Source: Gnetum montanum (taxonomy: Eukaryota > Streptophyta > Gnetopsida > Gnetales > Gnetaceae). From it: a DNA stretch of 64,000 bases. Under the pieces are notes generated by a model that saw only the letters and a list, made by a program, of their open reading frames with translations, was not told the DNA's origin and made no database searches. A program made the translations under genes and the position numbers. The stretch is from contig MNCI01030296.1 in NCBI GenBank assembly GCA_015680685.1, positions 496,439-560,438 of the forward strand. Reading direction: 5' to 3'. Numbering within the stretch: the first letter of the stretch is position 1; each line of letters starts with the position of its first letter. Below are positions 12,221 through 24,599 of this stretch, in pieces.

Positions 12221-14277
12221 TGGTTGTTGCCATTATTGTAGGTACTATTCTCGTAGTTGAGGATATGCCCCACTTGAATGGTATGTGTGTTGATAGGGCT
12301 ATTTGAAGTTACCTTGTGGATAAGGTAATCTTCTGGGCACCTATTTTTCGATGAATTTGGGGTTAAGTACATATGTCCCAAACTCTTGTAAGTGGGTCAT
12401 AATAGGGCAACATCCCTTAGGATGTTCATACTAGCATACTTTACATCCTTCATCATCTTCTAAACTAGAGTTTGTTACTTCCTCCACTACAACAACCTTT
12501 TCTTTATTTTTGTATTTGTTCTCACTCATTGTCTCTTCTTTTCTTCTTGTCTTTGCTTTGGTGTAGGGCTTGTTTAGTCTTCTCTTCCACTATCTGCAAT
12601 GCTATGGTAAATTTCTCATCTACAGAATACCATAGTTTCTCTACCTTGGTTGCTATGTCATTAACTAATTTCTGAATAGCTAGAGTCTTTTGTTGGATCA
12701 TATCTTCTAAGGTTTCCTCTTCTTGCAATTCACATATTTTTAAATTCCATTTTTAATAGCGAGATCTCTATTGTATTCTTTGGTTGATTCTATTTTTCTT
12801 AACTCTTCTTCTTCTTTTACCACTTAGTTAATGAGTCTCTAAATATGATGAGATGTCATCTTGGATAGCCTACCTTGGGCATATATCCCAAGGATTTTTC
12901 TTATCTTGTTTTGTAGTCCATTGACAATGTGTTGTAGTTGCTCCCTTTTAGAAAATTCGTGGCATGGGCACCTATGTAACAATGAATAATATTTTCCTAT
13001 TGCTACTTCAAGGGATTCATGTGTCATTTTCTTTCATCCTTGAATCTATTTCCTCAAATTGGATACTCTGGAATAAGTTTGATATTTGTCATTGAAGAGC
13101 TCTAGCATGGTACTCCATCTTTGAATGGATTTTGGTGCTAAGGATCTATACCAGCTCTGTGCTTCCTTTATGAGTGTTCTCAAAAACAAATTTAGTTTCT
13201 ACCAATCATTTCCAATGTTTTGTAGGTCACATGCATCTTGGAACGCTTAAAGATGGTGATGTGGATTTGCATTGTATTCACCTTTAAATTTTGGAATATT
13301 GTTCATATCTAGTTGCTTGATGCAACTATCCTTTAAGTGCCTAGTAGGAACATACATTGCTTTTCTAATATTAATCATGTTGCGAGTGGCCAATAGGAGT
13401 TCTTCATAATCTTTAATTCATGAGCTCTATTATAGCGGTGACTCCTTTGATGCTCATAATGTTCTCTCTTGCTTCATATTTGTTCCTTTCTTCTCTTATC
13501 TCATAATTATCCTCTTCGTCATTAGGATGTATTCTTTGATGCTTATGTCTTTTAGGATTTCTTGATCTTTCTTTGTCATGATCCCTCATTCTTCTTTCTC
13601 TCTTATCATACTCTCCAAAGGAGTGTGAGGAGGAAGAGGAAGAAGTTGGAGAATAGTGCTAGCTAGTTCTTGTTCTATGACTCCTTGATTCATCCCTTTT
13701 TGATTCAATGGAGATTCTAGGCCTTGAGTTACTCCTTAATGTGAAGTCTTCCTTATCTCATTTGGGCATTTTTACAAAAGCTAAATATAATTGTATTTTA
13801 ACAAGATCTTTGATATGGATGATTAGTGTTTAAGATTGAGATCCATGAGTTTGATAGAATTTCTTTGTGTGGAACATAGCATCATCTCTTTTCTTTAGGA
13901 GAACTATTTATGATACTTTCTTTCCTTTGTCAAGCTCATGTCTTATCTCCATAGTATCACCCCTTCTTACATGAGCTTCTGTTTGTTGATATAGCTTGGT
14001 CATGTGCTTTGTGATGTGGTACCCTTCTTGTATGTGGCCAAGGTTTAACCTTATGAGGGTTGTTTGTAGCATGGATGGTGCAGAACATTATAGAGGTAAA
14101 ATAATATTGTCCTGTAAATCTCCCCACCTTAGTTATTCATCCTAGAGGAAGAAAAATGTGAAATTAGGAAATCCTAGTTTGCATGGGTGCACATCAGTCT
14201 TCTTCATCATATCCCCTATCATGACTCTTATGAATTTCATTAGTAGGTGGTGATTTCTCTTCATTTGTAGAAGTCAT
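12221..14277 (-). pseudogene. Element A gag, broken
   Basis: Gag forms the virus-like particle and binds element RNA. The likely start is the ATG at 14277 (MTSTNEEKSPPT), just inside the primer site. A coiled-coil-like stretch at 12522-12728 (LEDMIQQKTLAIQKLVNDI) matches 21250-21390 of B and 39310-39410 of D. A zinc-knuckle remnant with spacing C-x2-C-x3-H-x4-C (CKVC..EHPKGCC) lies near 12400-12440. 12839-13027 matches the helical gag segment before it. Stops and frameshifts are frequent. The linker after the knuckle is cut by S3. Confidence 0.75.
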
Positions 14278-14400
14278 ATTAGATGTTTAATGCCTTAAGT
14301 ATGTAATTTGGAAAAAATTGTTTAAGTGTGAAGGCTTTGCTTGATGACTCTTAACACAAAAAACTTTGTAAAATCAACCACATAGCAAACATTGACACAT

Positions 14401-14417
14401 CCCAGCAACAACATCAA
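14401..14417 (-). other. Element A primer-binding site (tRNA-Asp type, decayed)
   Basis: On the minus strand TTGATGTTGTTGCTGGG follows the LTR directly. It differs from TTGGCGCCGTTGCC of element D mostly by transitions. The intact form is complementary to the 3' end of plant tRNA-Asp. Confidence 0.75.
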
Positions 14418-15317
14418 TGATGGGCCATTGGGTATTCCAACACTCCACCATATAAGTCACAAGTGTACACGTGCGACCTGATTATAATCCATGGATGGCC
14501 AATGTAGATTCACTAGTAGTTGAGATTTAGTTTATGATCATTATCTTCTCACTTTGAGTTAGTAAAGTGCAAATTGTATGATTTAACTCTTGATGAGACA
14601 TATGATATATTAATGTTACTGGCTCAACTAAGACTAAATGTGAACATGATTGAAATAAAGGAATAGAAGCTAAGCATAATGTAAGTAAAGAAAATATACT
14701 AGCCTATAGGCAATAAGTATCTATACCTAGTTTACTGTTCATGTCTTCGGCTTATGTAGCCATCACTTGGGATTACCAAGTGTTATGCTACTGAGCGAAC
14801 TAAGTAATAACACTACTGGGATTACCAAATGATTACACTTATACGCTTAAAACTAGTTGTACTTATACTATTGTACTAATGAACAATAGAAAGGTAAAGT
14901 ACTTAAGAAATTGTAAACAACTAAATCAAGTAAACATATTAAAAATGTGAAAATTAAACTAAGTAAGAAACATGAACTAAGTAAAAGTAAAGTAAACTAA
15001 GTAGAATGTTGCAATGGTGGAAAACAATCTTGATCTTTATTTCTAGCCATGAACTATACCCAAGAACAATTTACTTGAGCAAAGATTCCATATAGTTGCT
15101 TAACATAACATTGTAGGCATTCACTATAACGCTAAGTGTAAATCAAGAAAACAAACTGCAAGAAATTACCTCAATGATGAACTAAAGTTGTTCATTTGAT
15201 GCGATGATGGGTTGGTATATAGAGTGAGGACCAGCTACATCATATCTATGATGATGTAAGTAGAGCTACAACATTGTAGATAAGATATCACATCGTGGAC
15301 TTATAATGATTTTATCA
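14418..15317 (-). repeat. Element A 5' LTR
   Basis: This is a 900-bp LTR, TGATGGG to TTTATCA as read on the plus strand. The U5 half (14418-14800) carries the group's shared U5. The U3 half has repeated CATCATATCTATGATGATGTA motifs and, on the minus strand, a CTCTATATACC TATA-like sequence near 15215. The flank after 15317 is TATTC; the matching left flank has been lost. Confidence 0.8.
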
Positions 15318-18226
15318 TATTCTAACCAATATTTATGTTTATTAACCTCTTCTTATGGTTGACTCTTCTTTTTTATGATGAAGCTATGTGCCTTGCTATT
15401 TTCTTTTTAATGATCTTTGCTTTTTATATTTTTTAATATTTTCTTTTCTTTTTTATTTTAATTATTTTTCCTTTTATTATTTTATTAATATTTTTATATT
15501 GTTAGTAGTTTTAAATTTTTCATTTAATTTTAACATATGTACACTAACCTTTTGTTGGAGTTTATAGGTCATTGGCAAATGGTTACTACTTTGGTTTTGG
15601 TACACTTTATTTGGATAATTTGTATTTTTGGTAAAATTAATATTTTTATATATTTTTAAAAAAATTTTATTTTTTTTTTAGCTTATACTTTTGGGGTCTT
15701 GCAATAGCCTTTTCGTTAGTTATGTTAGTAACCTTAGAATTTATTAATAGGTTGGCCTTAGACATAGTTATTAACTTTCTCATTGGAGATTTTCATTAGT
15801 GCTAGGTACTAAATTATGTTAGAAAAGAATTTAAAAATATTTTTAGAATTAGGGATTCTTTTTGATTTAGTTTAGTTTTTTTTTTCTTATTTTTTCTTTT
15901 TGTTAGAAGAGCTCCCCTTTGCCCAACACTGCCAAATCCTTGCAAAAATATATACTTGGCCACTATTCCATGATAGATCAATAAATTGCATAGTCACCAT
16001 CTCAGAGATAGAGCAAAAGAGGAAGACTCTACTAGTTTGGAGAGGAAGCTAGATTTAGATTTGCACTATCAACCAAACCTACAATAAGCTATAATTCTAG
16101 ATCTCATTTCAGATCTTGTTTAGATTCCATCATTAATCTTCAGTTTTGCCTAGGCTTTGGAGCATGTTTGGGAGATTGAAGCCACACAAGGATCCTTTTT
16201 TGTAATGCTATCATTTTCAAGTAGGGTAATTTGGTGTTTTTCTCCTATTATTGGATTTTTGGTAATTTTTGTTTTGTACATGTATGTCTTTTGTCAATTT
16301 CCATTATTCTGCTTATCAAATTGCCTGAATTCTTATATTTGAATATTTTATCATTATTTTCTTTAATTATTGAGATTTATTATCCTGCATGGGGCATTAG
16401 TTAATGTTTTAACCAATTTTGTCCATGTTTGATCATTTTTTATCATGTTTTACTTTGTCATTTCTGCCAAAATTTCAACTATAGAATTAGTGTTTCAAGC
16501 CATTTTTCATGTTTTTGATCCCTGGAACAACTTTGAATGCTAATAGTCCAAAAAGCAAAGTTGTTCATCTTTGATAATTTGATTCTTGTTCTTTAACTTT
16601 TTTTAGTTTTGGTTAGCATTTGGATTCATTTCTCCAACATCTAGGGATTTGTTTATTTGTTTGGATTTGGTATATGATCTTCTAACTTCAGATTCGAGTT
16701 ACCAACAACATTATCAATTTGTAGGGACTATTAGGGAAGCATATCTTGGTAGTGAGCCAAACACTTACACATGAAGCATATCATGATGGTGAGTTGAGTG
16801 CTTATGCCGGAAGCATACCTCGGTAAGTATAATTTGTTCATTCAATTTGTTTGATGATTAGTGGGTGGAGGAAAAGTTTTAGTTAATTTGTTAATTATTT
16901 CTCAAATTTATGTTATTGTTATTATTTGTTATCTATTTATATTTGTTTGGCTAACTTCTATTCATAACTATTCCATGTGCATGATTGTCTAGCTACCTAA
17001 TACCTTCAACAAACTCGTAAGGGAATATTTTGATAGTTGTTTATCCTACTTAGTCTTAGGACTTATTTCCTTCATTTTTGTGGTTTCTAGATAATTATGT
17101 TAGTTATGACAAGGAGGATTTAAAGGAGGAAACTATTAAGTATTAGGTAGTGTATAAATAATTTTTTTAAAAGAATTTGTTTGGATTAGTAACTTTTTTA
17201 ATTATTAAAAGTTGGTTTTAACATGTAAGATTTCTTTTTTTACAAAAATAAATTCTTTCTAGTAATTAGTGCTAAGTTATGATGAGTTTAATTCCCAGTT
17301 AAGTTTGTTTTTCCTTTCCTTATAGAAGCAGTTAGAAGAGCTACCTTATTATGCTAAGAGCTTGTTGTAATGATTTTTCTAAAATAATGGAATTAGTTAG
17401 TAATTCTCATATTTTTTAAAGCTTTTTCTCATTTTATTTTTCCTAATGAATTTCTCAATGATTTGATTTTCACAATTAAAATTTTGAATTTCTTAGTTAT
17501 TTCACAGTGCATTTCACATGATCTCACAAGATTTCATAATATCACAAGTATTTCTTAGTTAATCAAAAAGCTTTCATTCCTTCTCATCCTATTTGATGTG
17601 CTTATTCCAACAACAATTAATGATTAAAACTTATGTTTAGTTTTTGGTTATTTCTATCATTATGTTTCTAACTTAAGTTAAGATTCTATGTTATAATATT
17701 TAGCTTGGATTGGTGAATTTTGTATTTTATGTGAGAATGTGTACTATGCTTTAGCTTTCTTTGGTGTATGCCCACGTTTATTCGATCTTTAATTACATTG
17801 TGTTATTATTATGTAGTTTTTGGAAATTGACTAATTGTATCTAATGTAAGAGTTCAATGCCCTTTTGATATAATTGTTAATTTTCCAATATGTTAGATTG
17901 TTTGTGTATTTAATTTTTGTTGTAATATTTTTACCATTGTATTGTAATTTTTGGCTTGGGCAATAGGGATACATCCTATTTTCTTAGTGTATAGGTTAGG
18001 TTTTGTACACATTGTTCTTTTGTCACTATATTCTTTTATAACATTTTATATTTTACAATATTTTTCATGTTCCTATGCACTTATTTAATGGATGTCTACT
18101 ATTTTTCTGTTTATTTTTCTTAGCATCTATTCTATTTTTATTACACACAATTCTATTCTTCAACACTTTTCAATTTTTATCTAAGTAATGCCTTTCTAGC
18201 CTTAGCCTAGTTAGTAGGGTGTTACA
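15318..18226. other. Unassigned AT-rich region, about 2.9 kb
   Basis: No coding region or known domain is seen on either strand. The sequence is very AT-rich with long T runs. It ends in TAGTAGGGTGTTACA at 18226, which recalls the 3' end of some plant Ty3/gypsy LTRs (TG...TTACA). I could not find a matching TG start with a CAAGG repeat, so a solo LTR is not shown. It separates element A from the first piece of element C. Confidence 0.3.
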
Positions 18227-18569
18227 CAAGGTCTATGTTTGTCTTTGCCGAAACTTGTCAATAAGGGTGATGAAGTAGATAGAGGACTAGGAAAGTTGTG
18301 TTGGCTTGCTCTCCTTTTATTATCCTTTAACTCCTCCATTCTAATTCTTTTAGAGGTCCTACACCTTGAATCCCTCATTATTTTGGAATCCAGTCTATCC
18401 CTTCTAGGAGTATTTACCAAAGCTAAATGCAATCTTTGATGCATGAAATCTTTAATGTTTAAGATAGGAGCTTAAGAGGTAGATTGGTGATGATGAGACT
18501 TTTTAGATTGATATTCTACATTTTTCTTTTCTGATAGTGATGTTAGTTATGATTTATATTTACCCTTAA
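18227..18569 (-). pseudogene. Element C gag remnant, left piece
   Basis: This matches the minus-strand gag of element A near 13560-13880. Shared points include GCTAAAT(A/G)..AAT, TTTGATGCATGAAATCTTTAATGTTTAAGAT against TTTGATATGGATGATTAGTGTTTAAGAT, and the preceding arginine-rich segment. Element B inserted at 18570, and the rest of this gag continues at 31960. Heavily degraded. Confidence 0.6.
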
Positions 18570-19621
18570 TGGTGAGCATCAAAGTGTCGTGTCAACGGGC
18601 CCTTGTTGACGTAGCCTCATCGATGGGACCCTGTCGATGGGGCATTGTTTATGTGGTGTTGCCTCATCGATGGGCCCCTATTGATGTGGCCTCATTGATG
18701 GGACCTTGTTGATGGAGCCTCATTTATGTGGTGTTGCCTCGTAGACAGGGCTGCATCGACGTAGCATTTGCTACGTCTATGGGCCTCGTCGATGCAATCC
18801 TATAGAAAAAACTATAAATATGAGCTCACAACCATGATTATAGACATGGAAGTCATAGTAGTAGTAGAGCTCTTGTATTTTGTCCATTTGAAAGTTAAAA
18901 TATTTCTTTGAGTGCCCGTAGTAGGAGTCAGAAAATGTATGGATCTTTATTTGAACATTGTTGTACCTGAACCACACTAGTATGTACGACAATGAAGACA
19001 AGCCTTTTAATCAAACCTTGCATCACTTAGAATAGATTAATGATTTATTTATGCATTTATTGTTTCCATTAAATATGTAATTAATTAAGATAAATTAAGC
19101 TAATTTAAGTTATATTAGACTTTAAGCAATTAGTTAATTCTTTAAGCTAAATAGATTAAACACATAAGTATGACTGCTTCGAGCATAAACATGTATTCGC
19201 TTGGTAATCCTAGTAGCATTATTGCTTGGTGTACCTAGTAGTGTAGTGCTTGGTGACCCAATAGTGGATACATGGGTTCAAAATGTGAAAGGAAAGTGGG
19301 ATTAGATGCTTATGTTAGGATTAGTTAAAGATTAGTTAGTTAGTTCAATTCAATTAGTTATTAAATCACTTCATCTCTCTACTTTAAGCACCAAAGAACA
19401 TAAACATAAAATATTAAAAATGATATGCCTTGATTACACTTAACCATACCATGTGCATAACAAGTGTGATTGGGAAGAAAACAAATAATTGTTAGGGCAA
19501 GGTTCACTTCCTAGAGAATTGGTGCAATGGAAACTATAGAGTCCATGGAATTCGATCAGATTGCACATGAATGTGTTGTGATTCATATGGTTGGGGATAG
19601 GGGTACCTCGACCACTCATCA
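18570..19621 (+). repeat. Element B 5' LTR
   Basis: This 1052-bp LTR runs from TGGTGAGCATC to CACTCATCA. The U3 (18590-18795) is a series of degenerate repeats around CATCGATGGGGCCTCGT. A TATA box ACTATAAATA is near 18811-18820. AGTAGGAGTC..GGATCTTTATT and GACAATGAAGAC (a decayed AATAAA context) mark R. The U5 end is shared with the other elements. The 3' copy lacks part of the U3 repeats. Confidence 0.88.
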
Positions 19622-19639
19622 TTGGCATCATTGCTAGGG
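19622..19639 (+). other. Element B primer-binding site
   Basis: TTGGCATCATTGCTAGGG directly follows the LTR. It is a decayed tRNA-Asp-type site; element D has the undecayed form. Confidence 0.8.
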
Positions 19640-19770
19640 ACTCTTTTTTTTGAAACATGTGCTATCTAGAATTAGTGAGAAGTATTAGTATTGTTGGAAA
19701 AATCCCAAGGTCAATATCCTTCTCAATTATATAATTACAAAAGCACGCTAATTATTTTATTTATTGCAAA

Positions 19771-21609
19771 ATGTCTTCTTCTTCTCACAGGCATGATGAT
19801 GTCAAACCACTAGTCCCATAGGAGTGTAAAGTGGTATATACTCATCCAAATGAGTATATACTTGACTTCACCTTCATCCTACATCAAGATGAGCAACTAT
19901 GATGGCGTGATATGTAAGGCAATGATGTAATGCCTCTCGATCAATCTATGCTTGTGATGCTGCTTCAAACTCTTAAAAAGTTAGGCATCCGCAATCTTCA
20001 AGAAGAATATGTTATGCATGACTATGACTACTAGGACTACCATTCCATTGAAACACAATGTAGGTGAGACTGACACTAGGAGAAGCATCATGAGGCTGTG
20101 AAGGGGAAACGGTTCACTAATCCCTTATTCCTGCTGAACTAAGACAATGACAAGCATCCTCCCTTTGAGGGCTCTCAACATGAAAATTCTTCATCCTTTA
20201 TTATTGATGATGGATGTGTGGCCCTAAACTTGCAGTCCATGATCAATGATTTAGGGTCAGGAAAAGATGGCAGTCAAGGCAAGTGATCAGACAAGTGTCA
20301 AGACAATAAGAAAATTGATGAACATGCTATGAAAACCAAAGGAAAATTGGCATACACCATGGTGGTGATAGTCCTTCTCCCTCTTCACCCTATTGATCTA
20401 CATCCTTTTCTTCCTCTTCTTCAGTTATGAAAGATGCCATAGAAAGAATAACCATGATAGATCTGCATAATGGGACAACCATACTGATCACCAAGCTCAT
20501 AATGAACGAAGGGGTAATAGAGGACATCATCGACAAAAAAAAATTATGATGATGATAAGCCTTTGTTGGCAACTTGGAGCATGCTTAATATTGCAAAGGA
20601 AGTTAAGATTCCAACTAGGCATGTGAAAGATAGTTGGATCAAGCGCTTAGATATGAACAATATTCCAAGATTTGAGGGGGGATATAACTCTAATCTGTAG
20701 ACACATCTACAAGATTTCTACAATGCTTATGCCTTGCAGAACATTGAAAATGATTGGTAGAAACTCAAGCTATTCCCCAGGATACTCATTAAGGAAGCAG
20801 AAAGTTGGTATTGGTCCTTGAAGCTAGAATCCATTTGTAGATGGAGTACCATGTTGGAACTATCTAATGATAAATACCAAATGTGCTCTAGAGTGTCCAA
20901 TCTAAGAAGGCAAATCCAAGGCTAGAAATAGAGAACACATAAGCCCTTGGATGTCGTCATGGGTAGATATTATTCTCTTATACATTGATGCCTTGGCCAT
21001 GGTTATTCTTAGGGGGAACAACTATGCCACATCATAGATGGGCTCAGAGAAAAAATAGGAAGAACACTTGGGGTTTATGCCCAAGGGAGACTATCTAAAT
21101 TGAAAGCTCATTAGATACAAAGGATGATTGAAGAGGTAGCAAAAGAAGTAGGTGAGTTGCAAAAAAGGAAAAGTGTAGAAGAATATAATAGGGATCCTTC
21201 CATTAGGAAAAGGGAGGTTTGATTATGTGACGATGAGGAATCACCACTTAATAAAGTGGTGAATAGGAAAACCTTACCTATCCAAAAATCTATTTCTGAT
21301 ATTTTGGTAAAGGTTGATAAACTATGGGACTCTTTGGATGAGAAATTCCAAACTATTATGAAGATTGCTGAAGAATCCAAAGAGCGAAATAGTGATCGTG
21401 ACCACAAGAGGTGGAAAGAAGTTGAACATGCCTACCAGAGAGGTAAGGGCAAAGCTGATGCAGTAGAAGAAGTTATGGAGATAGAATCTGAAGATGATGG
21501 TGGATGTGACATTTGTCAATATGACCATCCTAATGGATGTTGCCCTGTGGTGTCACACTTACAAGATTCAAGGGTGTATGCATTAAATCAGCAACGAGCA
21601 TGGAGGTAA
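19771..21609 (+). pseudogene. Element B gag, broken
   Basis: The start is the ATG at 19771 (MSSSSHRHDD), 130 bases inside the primer site. The capsid-type segment is at about 20640-21110 (WIKRLDMNNIPRFEGGYN, then a LKLFPRILIKEAESWYWSL-like stretch). An open C-terminal part at 21256-21609 has a helical region, then a zinc knuckle CDICQYDHPNGCC at 21505-21543 with spacing C-x2-C-x3-H-x4-C, one residue shorter than the usual knuckle. A Q/Y/P-rich linker follows to about 22140. About a dozen in-frame stops occur before 21256. Confidence 0.8.
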
Positions 21610-22284
21610 GCACGTAGACAATTGCCTTATCCTCAAGGCAATCCAAGGTAGTTCCATTAGCAACAACAAGCTTACTATCCAAGTGGAGCTCCACCATAAT
21701 CGTATGAGTAATACTAATAGTGGTAGCAACCATAGTCATGGGAAATGTCACTGCCAAGATAGTAGTACCCTTATAAGCAACCAAATCCATATGGATACTA
21801 TGTTCAAAAACCTATTTCTCCATGAAGCTCTGTAATCCATTACTCATTCTAGCATCACTATTACTCTCCAGAGTATCATCGAACCCATTTACCATCTACT
21901 TGAGGGGAGCATCCATATCAATACCATCTTTCACATGCATTGACATACATCTCTCTACTCTTAACCTAGTTACCTCCTGCTTTGTCCATGCAAGGCGAAA
22001 TTGCCCCACAACTATAGTAATGAAATGCTACAAGGGCTATACATTTACAACTGGCCTTCCAGCTGAGTGGTTTGGACAATTGCTCCAGGAAACGACCATT
22101 TTTTCAACCCAACAGTCCTCCCAAATCCTCACAACCTAATGTAACTAATTGCCCTGCATCCCCAGCATCATCATCCTCTACATCAAACACATTCAAGAGC
22201 CCTTCAAACCAAAAACTACCTTAGATCTACATTGTGATGTTAACTCATGCTATTTCCAATTAGATCAAGGGTGGAAACCTTCCC

Positions 22285-22620
22285 ATGAAAAGATTTGACC
22301 CAGGAAGTCCTCTTATTTACTTACAAATTACTAGATATGAGCCATGCAAAGATTTTCTTAATTCTAGTTCTGATGTCAATCTCATCTCCCATGACATGTA
22401 CATGGCCTGGAACCTACCATCTCTCAAGAAGAGTAACATCCATTTCAAATTGGCAAACCAATCAATCACTGTCCTTTTGGGATTAGTGCAGGACATTGTG
22501 ACTATAGTTTGTGGGTGGTCCTATCCTATTAATCTTCTGGTGATCAAGGCAGAAAACTGCAAAGGTGACTTCTTGATCATTATGGGAAGGGCTTCATTAA
22601 GCATGGTTAATGCATGAATG
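22285..22620 (+). pseudogene. Element B aspartic protease region, inactive
   Basis: This is a nearly open segment: IYLQITRYEPCKDFLNSSSD, then a CGWSYPINLLVI stretch and IIMGRASLSMVNA. The catalytic aspartate expected before SSS is asparagine here (LDSSS in D, LNSSS here). The second conserved motif IIMGRAWL is IIMGRASL. It is homologous to D at 41240-41600. Confidence 0.72.
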
Positions 22621-22999
22621 GGCATTAGGGACCTTTCCTTGGAAATCTCCAAAGAAAATGGATTTGGATGACTAAAGAAGAAACATGTTCCATGCATTAC
22701 ATATAGTGATAACGGATGCAATTGTGTGTAGAAAATTTGATCTACTAAGAGTATATTCATTAAACCATGGAACTAGTATGCACATAATAGATATTCAAAG
22801 GTGCTTGTATGCAGTAGCCACAAAACAGAAGGGCACCTAGTGGTTGACAACTAACTCTGACAATAACACATTATGCATAGAACCTACTAAGAGCCTGACA
22901 TGTGCTTATGTCAAAGGCATGGATGAACTTGAGCAAGTTCATTGCCAACTCTCTGATGATGAAGATGGTGATACCTATTGGGAAGAGTTGGTAATCCAT

Positions 23000-24400
23000 G
23001 ATAATTTCAAGTAGGAGTCCCTAGAGTTAAAAACTCTACCAGCAGACATGAAGTATGCATTTTTAAATAATGGCAAGCCAATTATAATCAATGCAAATCT
23101 TGCTTTCGAACAAAAAGACTGTTAATAGTGGTCAGTAAATGGTCAACAACCTTTGCTTGGTCATATCCCGAATTGATTGGAATTGATGCACGGATATGCC
23201 AGCATTGTATGTACACTGACCTGACCATGAAGTTAAGATGATAGCCATAGAGGTGACTAAACCCCAAATTGAAGCAAATTGTCAAGGAGGAAATAGAATA
23301 ACTCCTCAAGGTGGGGTTCATCTATCCCATTGCGGATAGTAAGTGGGTTAGCCCACTTGTAATTATGCCAAAGAAAGGTGGTAAGTGGTAGGTCTACATC
23401 GACTTTAGGCTATTGAACATGGAAACATTTAAAGATCATTTTCATTTCCATTTGTGAACCAAGTGTTGGACACCATATCCAGGCATTATTATTATAGCTT
23501 CTTGGATGGTTATAGTGGCTATAACAAAATCTAGGTTGCACCTAAAGATAAGACCAAAACAACATTAATGAGTTCCTATGGGGACTTTTGCATATTGAAA
23601 GATGCCATTTAGTCTATGCAATGCCCCTGTAACATTTCAATGCTTGGTCCTTAGCATTTTTCAATAGTAGATTAGTAATAGAGTATAAGTCTTTATGAAT
23701 TACTTGTCTACCTATGGGGCTACATTTGAGCAAACCTTGGATTACCTTGAGCAAGTACTGAAAAGATGTGTTGAAACAAACCTTAGGCTTAATTGGCAGA
23801 AAAGCCATCTAATGGTCTAGGAGGGCATAGTACTGGGAAACCAAATTTTACAAGAAGGGATTGAAGTAGACCCAAAAAAGGTAAGTGTTATCTAAGGATT
23901 CACATGCCAACCAAAGATAGTTAAAAATGTTCGATCATTCCTTGGACACACTAGCTACTACTGGTAGTTCATAGAGAATTTCTCTAAGATTGAAAAGCCA
24001 TTGGTTGAGATTACAAAGAAAGATGCTCCATTCATCTGGACTAAGGAGTGTGAACATGCATTCTAACTATTAAAAGAAAAACTTGTAGAAACTCCAATTC
24101 TATGAGCACCAGACTAGTCCAAACCATTTCACATAATGATTGATGCATCTAATTATGCCTTGGGAGCCATGCTTTTGTAGTTGGATGATAAGAAATGTCC
24201 ATATTACATCCCCTGTGCAAGCTAAAGCATTATCGATGCATAATTGAATTACACAACAATTAAGAAAGAATTGATGGTAGTGGTGTACATTCTCAAAAAG
24301 TTCAAGAACTATGTGCTTGTCTATAAGGTGTTTGTGCACACAGATCACAGTGCCATTTACTTCCTAATGAATAAGCTAATGATTGCTGACCACCTTTCTT
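23000..24400 (+). pseudogene. Element B reverse transcriptase and RNase H, inactive
   Basis: RT motifs in order: SKWVSPLVIMPKKGGKW (about 23340), the YHYYSFLDGYSGYN-like segment (23480), a FGLCNAPVTFQ-like segment (23610-23640), then VFMNYLSTYG near 23688-23717. This last one is the FMDD active site with both aspartates replaced, so polymerase activity is lost. RSFLGHTSYYW follows at about 23930. RNase H is at 24100-24400 (IMIDASNYALGAML, KKELMVVVYILKKFKNYVL, VHTDHSAIYFLMN), with recognisable D, E and D positions. Many in-frame stops. Confidence 0.82.
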
Positions 24401-24599
24401 AGTTAAGATGGGATAATAAAGAGGAAGAGAGTTCGCTCTTTGATTAATCACTAGATGAACTTCCCTTTATAAGAGCAATAAATGACCAAGTGCCTATCGA
24501 ATCAAAATGGTATGATGGCATCCTCACTTACCTTCTTACTTAGGAGATGCTATAATATCTAGACTTTAGGAAGAAACAACAGTTTCTTCATTAGGCAAA

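Larger units (their letters stand above)
783..15317 (-). mobile_element. Element A: Athila-like Ty3/gypsy retrotransposon, decayed
   Basis: This is a minus-strand LTR retrotransposon. From right to left it has: 5' LTR (14418-15317), primer site (14401-14417), gag, protease, reverse transcriptase/RNase H, integrase, a spacer, an internal U3-like block, ORF3, a polypurine tract and the 3' LTR (about 783-1989). The domain order PR-RT-RH-IN is that of Ty3/gypsy. The tRNA-Asp-type primer site and the extra ORF after integrase suggest the Athila group. Two solo LTRs have inserted into it (1058-1892 and 11326-12220), each with a perfect 5-bp target duplication. The outer end of the 3' LTR is truncated, so A's own target duplication cannot be tested. 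All reading frames are broken. Confidence 0.85.

Noticed and set aside
16184-18231. Solo LTR bounded by CAAGG in the AT-rich block
   Set aside because: CAAGG near 16188 is followed by ATCC, not by a TG terminus.
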